20,587 bases of DNA from Bacillota bacterium (GTDB lineage: Bacteria > Bacillota > Clostridia > Oscillospirales > Ruminococcaceae). The stretch spans positions 1 through 20,587 of the forward strand of contig JAEWWW010000045.1 of NCBI GenBank assembly GCA_023396215.1, read 5' to 3'. The position numbers and the translations under genes are program-made. Shown in pieces: positions 14,998 to 20,587 of this stretch (positions are counted from its first letter, which is position 1; every line of letters starts with the position of its first letter). The notes below the pieces were generated by a model. It searched no databases. It saw only the letters and a program-made list of their open reading frames with translations, and was not told where the DNA came from.

Positions 14998-16371
14998 TCA
15001 GTACTCCACAACAACCGTTTCTTCTTCGCTGTCGCTCGAGGAGAGCAGCAGCCCGGCTTCCTGCTCGGGCAGGCTGGCTACCTCGCGCAGGCGGCGCTGT
15101 ATCTGGCGTGTACGCACCCCAACCAGCTTATCCAGCTCGCTGCCGGCCTGCTCGATGCGCTGTTGGGTGGCGGACAGCACCTTGCCAAAGGTTTCAAACT
15201 CGGTTTTAACCGCCCCCAGCACCTTCCACACCTCGCCGGAACGCTTCTGGATGGCCAGTGTGCGAAAGCCCATCTGCAGGCTGTTAAGCAGCGCCGCCAT
15301 GGTGGTGGGGCCCGCGATGTTGATGCGGTAATCCCGCTGCAAGACCTCTACCAGCCCCCGGCGCACCGCCTCGGCATACAGCCCCTCAAAGGGCAAAAAG
15401 AGGATGCCGAAATCGGTGGTGGCGGGCGGGTCTATGTACTTATCCCGAATGTCCTTGGCCGACTGCCGGATGCGCTGCTCCAGCAGCTTGCCCGCGGCGG
15501 CAATCTGTTCGGAATTGCCGCTGTCGTAAGCGTCCACCAGCGCGGCGTAAGCGTCGGCGGGGAACTTTGCGTCAATCGGCAGGTAAACCGCCCCATCGTC
15601 GCCCCCCGGCAGCTTCACGGCATATTCCACCGGATTTTTGCTGCTCTTTTTGGTCACCACATTGGTTTCATACTGCTCCTCCGAGAGTATCTCCTCCAGG
15701 ATGGCGCCAAGCTGAATCTCGCCCAGAATGCCCCGGGTTTTCACGTTGGAAAGCACCTTCTTCAGGTCGCCCACCCCGGTGGCCAGCGTCTGCATCTCGC
15801 CCAAACCCTTATACACCTGCTCCAGCCGCTCACTTACCAGCCTGAAGGACTGGCTGATGCGGTCCTCCAGCGTCTTTTGCAGCTTTTCGTCCACTGTGGC
15901 CCGCATCTGCTCCAGCTTTTTGCTGTTGTCCTCCTGCAGGGCGGTCAGGCGGTTTTCCACCGTGGCGCGGATGCCGTCCAGCTTCTGCTCGTTCTGCAGC
16001 GCAAAGCTTTTAAACCGCTCGTCCAGCAGGCGGAGCTGGTCGCTCACCGTCTGCTGCAGGGTGCCCTGCCGCAGGGTAAGCTGCTCGTTGAGCTGGGCCA
16101 GCCGCTGGTTCTGCATCTCGAAGCCCTGCCGCTGGGTGCCGCTCATCAGCTCGCCCAGGCCGCTCACCGTGCTCTGCATCAGCTGCCCGGTTTCCTGCCT
16201 CGAGTGGCGCAGTTCGGCGGCAAGCTGCTCCTTGAGCTGCTCCATCTGCCGCAGCTGCTCGGCAACCTCGGGTGAAGGCCCGCGCCGCCCAAGGCCCTTT
16301 ACCGCCAGCAGCGTGACGACCGATACAAATAGCGAAACGGCCCCCAGACCAATTGCGATATATTCCAACAT
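14998..16371 (-). CDS. rmuC: RmuC family protein (DNA recombination-related, PD-(D/E)xK-like)
   Basis: RmuC limits inversions and genome rearrangement in E. coli; its fold is related to restriction-endonuclease-like nucleases, but the biochemical activity is poorly defined. I choose the ATG at 16371 (457 aa), nine bases after AAAGG; the ATG at 16380 directly abuts that SD, and the frame open further upstream lacks homology. One N-terminal membrane anchor (about 3-25) is followed by a long Gln/Glu/Arg-rich coiled coil (about 35-200). The nuclease-like domain follows, with GILGEIQLGAIL (214-225) and VYLPIDAKFP (262-271) carrying the conserved Glu and Asp-x-Lys, then GILFLPFEGLYAEA. The acidic Ser/Glu-rich tail is variable in the family. 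It forms its own unit. Confidence 0.93.
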   Translation of the reverse strand: MLEYIAIGLGAVSLFVSVVTLLAVKGLGRRGPSPEVAEQLRQMEQLKEQLAAELRHSRQETGQLMQSTVSGLGELMSGTQRQGFEMQNQRLAQLNEQLTLRQGTLQQTVSDQLRLLDERFKSFALQNEQKLDGIRATVENRLTALQEDNSKKLEQMRATVDEKLQKTLEDRISQSFRLVSERLEQVYKGLGEMQTLATGVGDLKKVLSNVKTRGILGEIQLGAILEEILSEEQYETNVVTKKSSKNPVEYAVKLPGGDDGAVYLPIDAKFPADAYAALVDAYDSGNSEQIAAAGKLLEQRIRQSAKDIRDKYIDPPATTDFGILFLPFEGLYAEAVRRGLVEVLQRDYRINIAGPTTMAALLNSLQMGFRTLAIQKRSGEVWKVLGAVKTEFETFGKVLSATQQRIEQAGSELDKLVGVRTRQIQRRLREVASLPEQEAGLLLSSSDSEEETVVVEY

Positions 16372-16520
16372 TTCAAGCATCCTTTCTATCTGAAACCCTG
16401 CGGTTTGTCGCATCCCGGTCAAAAGAGTCAAAAGGGCCGAAGCCCCGTAAAACAACTTTATATGCCATTTTTGCCGCGGACGATGGGGAAATCCCCGCAA
16501 ATTCTTCTTTTCACGCAAAG

Positions 16521-16646
16521 TAAAATGACCGTCTGTCGGTTATTATACCATGCCTCAAGGAGGCATGGTATAATTCGCCATCGCCGTACGGCGGGCATTA
16601 AGAAATAAAAACTAAAATAACCGCTGTGCGGTTATTTTACCATGGC
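16521..16646. repeat. Cluster of palindromes and a 33-bp dispersed repeat between rmuC and the polysaccharide operon
   Basis: Four dyads lie in about 125 bp. TAAAATGACCG pairs imperfectly with CGGTTATTATA (16521-16547). A perfect 15-bp stem (ATTATACCATGCCTC, 16542-16556, with 16560-16574) has an AAG loop. CGCCGTACGGCG is a perfect 12-bp palindrome (16582-16593). TAAAATAACCGC pairs perfectly with GCGGTTATTTTA (16613-16624, 16628-16639). The first and last are also near-copies in direct orientation, each ending in TACCATG. The 15-bp stem holds TGG-TATAAT on both strands, a possible extended -10 in either direction. The remaining gap (16372-16520, 16647-16775) shows no gene. Confidence 0.75.
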
Positions 16647-16775
16647 CAGCGCCTCAATAGCAATAGACCGGCCTGTGTATATCAAACCGCCTTTCTCACA
16701 TACTAAAACAGATTTAAGCTGCCAGATTTATGCTGCGGCCGGCGATTGCACAAGCAAAGGGGGGTAAAAACACCG

Positions 16776-18161
16776 TTGGAACGCCGTGAACCCTACGCCC
16801 TCCTGTGGGCCGCAACACTGTTCACCCTTTTTGCGGGCGTGCTGGATTTAGCCGCCGCCTTTTCCTACTACCTCTATGAAGCGGCGGCTGTGCTGCTGGC
16901 AATCACGCTGGCCGCCACCCTCCTGCGGCGGTACGGCCTGCACCCCGCCGCCATAACGCGGGAGTTCGCTGCGCAGCTAAAGCCGGGCGGGCTCTGGTTC
17001 TATTCGCTGCTGCTCTACCTGCTGTGGGATATAGTGGGTGTTTTTTACTCCCCGGCACCCCGGGCGGCCCTTGCCAAATATCCCGCCGTGCTGGCGGTGC
17101 TGCTGCTGGCGGTGGCCATGCTTCTGTGCATCGACAGCCACCGGCGCATCGACCAGGCGCTGCTGACCGTTTTCGCGGCGGCGGCGCTGGCGGCGGTGCT
17201 GGCGGTTTTCAGCTACTTCCTCCCGGTGCTCTACCCGTTGCAATACACCCTGCGGCTCACCCTGCGGCGGGATTATAATGTCTTTGCCACCACCCTGCTC
17301 ATCGGCTGCTGCTGCGGGGTCTACCTGCTGATACAGGCACCCCTGCAGCGATGGGTGCGGTGCCTCGCCATCGGTGCGGCCAGCGTCCTCTTTACCACCG
17401 TATTGCTGCTCAGCGGCTCAAGGCGCACCGTGCTGCTGCTCTGCCCGGCGCTGGGGGCCACCGCCGTCGTCTGGCTGCTGCGGGAGCTTTCTACACGCAA
17501 AAGCGCCCTTTGGGCAGGCGGGGGAGTGGCTGCCACCGTGGTGGCGGCGGGGCTGGCGACCGCCATGACGGTCAACGCCTTTTCGGGCTATATGCAGCAG
17601 CTTTACGAGGTCCACGGCGAGCAGGGGGCGGTGGCAGGCGGCGGGGGCGGCACCTCGCTGGAGGAGCGCTACGACACCATCAGCGACAGCTCCATGCTGG
17701 CAAAACGCCTGATTATCTGGGATATCGCCCTCGATGAGTTAAAAAGCTACCCCCCCGCCCGGCTGCTGGTGGGCAAGGGCAGCGGCTACAACATGCATCT
17801 TTACGATATTACCCCCGACCGGCGGCTGCAGGAGGCCTACGGCCCCAACCACGAGATTGCCGGGGCGCTGTCGGCCCACAACTTTATACTGGCCGACCTG
17901 CTGGACGGCGGGCTGATACGGCTGGCCCTCGGCCTGCTGATGCTGGCCCCGCTGCTGCGCTACGGCTGGGCGATATTGCTCCAGCAGCCGGTGAACGCCG
18001 CCCTCTACCTGCTGGTTTGGGCGGTGGTACTGGCCAACAACCTGATATCCAACCGCTACGGCCTTGTATATGACAAGTTTTTCTGGATTTTCGCGGTGCT
18101 GCTGCTCAAGGAAGCGCGGCGCATCCAGCAGTCTGACCGCAGAATAGTACAGAGGCGGTGA
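16776..18161 (+). CDS. O-antigen ligase/polymerase-like (Wzy_C family) membrane protein
   Basis: Polytopic membrane protein of about 461 aa with ten or more hydrophobic segments. A large extracytoplasmic loop at about residues 265-365 contains RLIIWDIALDELKSYPPARLLVGKGSG and, further on, SAHNFILADLLDGGLIRL; the SAHNxxL motif is typical of Wzy_C/WaaL/PglL-type enzymes. Members polymerise or transfer lipid-linked glycans on the outside of the membrane; in a Gram-positive this suggests a polysaccharide polymerase or attachment step. There is no ATG start: TTG 16776 is preceded at 11 bases by AAAGGGGGG (16756-16764) and is preferred over TTG 16746, which has no SD. Its stop overlaps the next gene by 4 bp, so it opens a translationally coupled operon. 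Confidence 0.85.
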   Translation: MERREPYALLWAATLFTLFAGVLDLAAAFSYYLYEAAAVLLAITLAATLLRRYGLHPAAITREFAAQLKPGGLWFYSLLLYLLWDIVGVFYSPAPRAALAKYPAVLAVLLLAVAMLLCIDSHRRIDQALLTVFAAAALAAVLAVFSYFLPVLYPLQYTLRLTLRRDYNVFATTLLIGCCCGVYLLIQAPLQRWVRCLAIGAASVLFTTVLLLSGSRRTVLLLCPALGATAVVWLLRELSTRKSALWAGGGVAATVVAAGLATAMTVNAFSGYMQQLYEVHGEQGAVAGGGGGTSLEERYDTISDSSMLAKRLIIWDIALDELKSYPPARLLVGKGSGYNMHLYDITPDRRLQEAYGPNHEIAGALSAHNFILADLLDGGLIRLALGLLMLAPLLRYGWAILLQQPVNAALYLLVWAVVLANNLISNRYGLVYDKFFWIFAVLLLKEARRIQQSDRRIVQRR

Positions 18162-19255
18162 AGGGTATCAAAAAGGTCTGCATCATGACCAGCGTCCACC
18201 CCCACGACGATATCCGCATCTTTCACCGGCAGGCCAAAACCCTGCGGGACGCGGGCTACCGGGTAGTCATCCTCTGCACCGACTACGACGGGGTCAAAGA
18301 GGGGATAGGCTTCATCCGGCTTCGGCTGCCACAGGATAGATGGGGACGGATGCGCCGGGCCTCCCGGGTCTTTTACAAAGCCGCCCTCGCAACCGGGGCG
18401 GATATCTTTCACCTGCACGATCCCGAGCTGCTGCCCGCGGGCAGGCGGCTGGCCCGGCAGGGCCACAAGGTCGTCTACGACATCCACGAAGACCTGCCCC
18501 TGTCGCTGCTGGATAAACGGTGGATACCCGCCCCGCTGCGGGGCCCTGTGGCTGCGGTGGCGGGCTGGGCCGAAAAGAGGCTGGCGGCAGGCGTGAGCCT
18601 CTGCATCGCCGCCACCGAAGAGATTGCCCGGCGGTTCCCCGGCGGGGTGGCGGTCTGCAACTACCCCGACCACCGTGAGTTTACCCGTGAGCACCAGCCC
18701 TTTGAGCAGTGCAAGCCCCAACTGGCCTATGTGGGGGGGATTACCGCCTCCAGAGGGGTGTTCACCATGATAGACGCGGTATCCCGCACCGAGGCCAAGC
18801 TGCTACTGGCCGGCCGCTTCGACGACCAGGGCATCTTTGAAAAGGTCAAGCGGTTTTCCGGCAACGGTCAGGTGCATTATATGGGGGTGTTGGGCAGAGA
18901 AGAGGTGGGCAAGCTGCTTTCAGAGAGCATGGCGGGACTGCTGCTGCTGGCCCCCACCGCCGCCTACCAGCGGGCGCTGCCGGTTAAGCTGTTTGAATAT
19001 ATGCTGGCGGGCCTGCCGGTCATCGCCTCCGATTTTCCCCTCTGGCGCAGCCTTGCGGGGGAGGAGTGCGCCGTCTATGTCAACCCCGAAAATCTGGCGC
19101 AGGTGGCCTATGCCATCACCGCCCTCATCGGTGACCCCCAGCGGGCGGCCAAAATGGGGCAGGCGGGGCGCAGCCGGGCACTGGAGTGTTACAGCTACGC
19201 CACACAGGCCGAAATCCTGCTGCAAAGCTACCGCGGGGTTTTGGGTGAAGAATAG
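18158..19255 (+). CDS. Glycosyltransferase family 4 (GT-B fold)
   Basis: Retaining GT-B glycosyltransferase, 365 aa, presumably cytoplasmic and acting on a lipid-linked sugar. The N-terminal domain starts KKVCIMTSVHPHDDIRIFHRQAKTLRDAG and includes DIFHLHDPELLP and VYDIHED. The C-terminal nucleotide-sugar domain begins near LAYVGGITASRG, with YMGVLGREEVGKLL and the donor-binding stretch ALPVKLFEYMLAGLPVIASDFP (the Glu of FEYM matching the E of the family's EX7E region). The start is GTG at 18158, overlapping the preceding stop (GTGA), with GAGGCG just upstream; the homology begins immediately after it. Donor and acceptor sugars cannot be assigned. Confidence 0.9.
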   Translation: MKGIKKVCIMTSVHPHDDIRIFHRQAKTLRDAGYRVVILCTDYDGVKEGIGFIRLRLPQDRWGRMRRASRVFYKAALATGADIFHLHDPELLPAGRRLARQGHKVVYDIHEDLPLSLLDKRWIPAPLRGPVAAVAGWAEKRLAAGVSLCIAATEEIARRFPGGVAVCNYPDHREFTREHQPFEQCKPQLAYVGGITASRGVFTMIDAVSRTEAKLLLAGRFDDQGIFEKVKRFSGNGQVHYMGVLGREEVGKLLSESMAGLLLLAPTAAYQRALPVKLFEYMLAGLPVIASDFPLWRSLAGEECAVYVNPENLAQVAYAITALIGDPQRAAKMGQAGRSRALECYSYATQAEILLQSYRGVLGEE

Positions 19256-19316
19256 CGTTATCCACCCGGCCCCCGAAGGGGGCACGCCAGCAGTATCAAG
19301 GATGAGAGGTGCCAAT

Positions 19317-20573
19317 ATGAGAATCATGCTGATTAACCACTATGCCGGCTCGCCCTATATGGGCATGGAGTTTAGGCCCTACTATATGGCTGCCGAATGG
19401 GCCAAAGCCGGGCATGAGGTGACCATTATTGCCGCCGACCACAGCCACCTCAGGCTGGCAAACCCCAAAATCAGCCGCAATTTTGAAGAACAGGATATCG
19501 ACGGCATTACCTATTGCTTCGTGGCCACCCCCGACTATGACAACAACCTCACCGGACGCAGCCGCAACGTGATGGCCTTTGTGCGCAAGCTCTACTTCGA
19601 GGCAAGTACGCTGGCGCAAAAATACCGTCCCGAGGTGGTCATCGCCTCCTCCACCTACCCCTTTGACAGCTTCGCCGCTCACCGCATCGCCGGGCAGACC
19701 GGCGCACCGGTGGTTTTTGAGGTGCACGACCTCTGGCCGCTGACCCAGATAGAGCTCTATAACTACAAGCCCAACCACCCTATGGTGCTGACGCTTTCCT
19801 ACGCCCAGCGGCAGGCGGTCACCAAGGCGGAGGCGGTGGTTTCTATCCTGCCCTTTGCCGACCGCTACTTTAAAGAGCAGGGCCTGCCGGTCAGGGAGTA
19901 TGTGCATATCCCCAACGGCATACGCACCAAGCACAAATCGGTGCCGCCGCCCCAGCAGCATCTGCAGCTCATCCGCCACAAGCGTGAAAAGGGCCGGTTT
20001 GTGGTGCTCTATTGCGGCAGCATCGGCCCCTCTAATGCGCTGGACGAGCTGGTGATGGCCGCCAAGCAGCTGGAGGACCGGGCTGTGGTGGTGCTCATCG
20101 GCAACGGGGGCTATAAAATCAACCTCAAGCGCATTGCCCGGGAGCACTGCATCAGCAACCTGCTGTTTCTCGACAGTGTGCAGCGCGACCAGCTGCCGGG
20201 GCTTATGGAGCTGGCCGACTGCCTCTATCTGGGGGTGAAGGATAGCCCCCTCTACCGTTACGGGGTGGGGATGAATAAAATCTATGACTATATGTTGGCA
20301 GGCAAGCCGATTTTGGCGGCCCTTTCAGCTGCCAACGACCCGGTTGCCGAGGCGGGCTGCGGCCTCACCGTGCCCCCCGGCGACCCCGAAGAGATTGCGC
20401 TGGGCATCCGGCAGATGATGGGGCGGGCCGCCAGCGCGCGCCAGCGCATGGGGCAACGGGGCTATGAGTATGTCACCCAACACCACGACTACCGGGTACT
20501 GGCCCAGCAGTTCCTGGGGGTGCTGGAGCAGACAGTGAAACGCAAAGCCAGCCAGCCGCAAGAGCCTGCATGA
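19317..20573 (+). CDS. Glycosyltransferase family 4, WbuB-like
   Basis: GT-B glycosyltransferase, 418 aa from the ATG at 19317, which has GAGAGG seven bases upstream; an ATG at 19302 is possible but less well placed. MRIMLINHYAGSP, an acceptor domain with VIASSTYPFDSFAAHRIA and VVFEVHDLWPLTQIELY, then VVLYCGSIGPSNALDELV and YGVGMNKIYDYMLAGKPILAAL in the donor domain give a profile like WbuB and related aminosugar transferases. The gene is 61 bp after the preceding glycosyltransferase; that gap contains a GCCCCC-GAA-GGGGGC hairpin (19269-19283) with no T-tract. Its TGA overlaps a possible further start. Sugar specificity is unknown. Confidence 0.9.
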   Translation: MRIMLINHYAGSPYMGMEFRPYYMAAEWAKAGHEVTIIAADHSHLRLANPKISRNFEEQDIDGITYCFVATPDYDNNLTGRSRNVMAFVRKLYFEASTLAQKYRPEVVIASSTYPFDSFAAHRIAGQTGAPVVFEVHDLWPLTQIELYNYKPNHPMVLTLSYAQRQAVTKAEAVVSILPFADRYFKEQGLPVREYVHIPNGIRTKHKSVPPPQQHLQLIRHKREKGRFVVLYCGSIGPSNALDELVMAAKQLEDRAVVVLIGNGGYKINLKRIAREHCISNLLFLDSVQRDQLPGLMELADCLYLGVKDSPLYRYGVGMNKIYDYMLAGKPILAALSAANDPVAEAGCGLTVPPGDPEEIALGIRQMMGRAASARQRMGQRGYEYVTQHHDYRVLAQQFLGVLEQTVKRKASQPQEPA

Positions 20574-20587
20574 TACCGCAGTATGAC
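20570..20587 (+). CDS. Possible start of a further polysaccharide gene (cut off by window end)
   Basis: An ATG at 20570 overlaps the preceding stop as ATGA and runs open to the end of the window (M-I-P-Q-Y-D). Translational coupling of this kind is seen earlier in the same operon, but there is no clear SD and only six codons are visible, so this is tentative. Confidence 0.3.

Noticed and set aside
16372..16518. Longer RmuC start, and a 67-codon plus-strand frame at 16405-16608
   Set aside because: The upstream RmuC frame has no homology and the SD points to 16371. The plus-strand frame runs through the palindrome cluster and has no SD or recognisable content.

Overview
The window looks like a chromosomal segment of a GC-rich (about 60% by eye) low-branching Firmicute, most plausibly a clostridial (Oscillospirales/Ruminococcaceae-like) bacterium. 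The reasons are strong AGGAGG ribosome binding sites, SpoVG, a glmS ribozyme ahead of glmS, a BirA with a DNA-binding domain next to bioY, and a glycine-betaine ABC transporter beside a BusR-like (GntR + RCK_C) regulator. This placement is inference from gene content; no rRNA or other phylogenetic marker was used. I see no insertion sequence, prophage, CRISPR array, tRNA or rRNA.

Layout, left to right. 1-530: a gene-poor, AT-rich stretch with a 13-bp long-range inverted repeat, then a small self-contained unit (promoter, SD, 45-codon ORF, terminator) for an unrecognised peptide with two Cys. 558-2104 (minus): birA-bioY, biotin sensing and uptake, with a BirA-type operator lying on the birA -35 box. 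2442-4625 (plus): an Frm2/CinD-type nitroreductase, then a membrane PAS-GGDEF diguanylate cyclase, closed by a 15-bp-stem terminator. 5009-6829 (minus): glmS preceded by a recognisable glmS ribozyme and a 28-bp palindrome near the predicted 5' end of its leader. 7460-8830 (minus): murC. 9049-10733 (plus): spoVG and a CCA-adding enzyme with an unusual repeat-built N-terminus.

10877-13926 (minus): a glycine betaine/proline-type ABC transporter ordered binding lipoprotein, permease, ATPase-CBS. Divergent to it at 14180-14821 is busR, expected to repress it in response to c-di-AMP; an 11-bp-arm inverted repeat lies across the transporter's -35 box. 14998-16371 (minus): rmuC. 16372-16775: an intergenic region crowded with palindromes. 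16776-20573 (plus): start of a surface-polysaccharide operon (O-antigen ligase/polymerase-like membrane protein, two GT4 glycosyltransferases, possibly a further gene running off the end).

Much of the window concerns the cell envelope and osmotic state. GlmS and MurC supply and build peptidoglycan precursors, the last operon builds surface glycan, and BusR plus the transporter control compatible-solute uptake. Regulation is unusually readable from sequence: a self-cleaving ribozyme (glmS), repressor operators on -35 boxes (birA, betaine transporter), and long bidirectional terminators between convergent units. The points most worth a second look are the orphan small peptide, the repeat-expanded CCA enzyme, the BusR operator architecture, the palindrome cluster before the polysaccharide operon, and the glmS leader.
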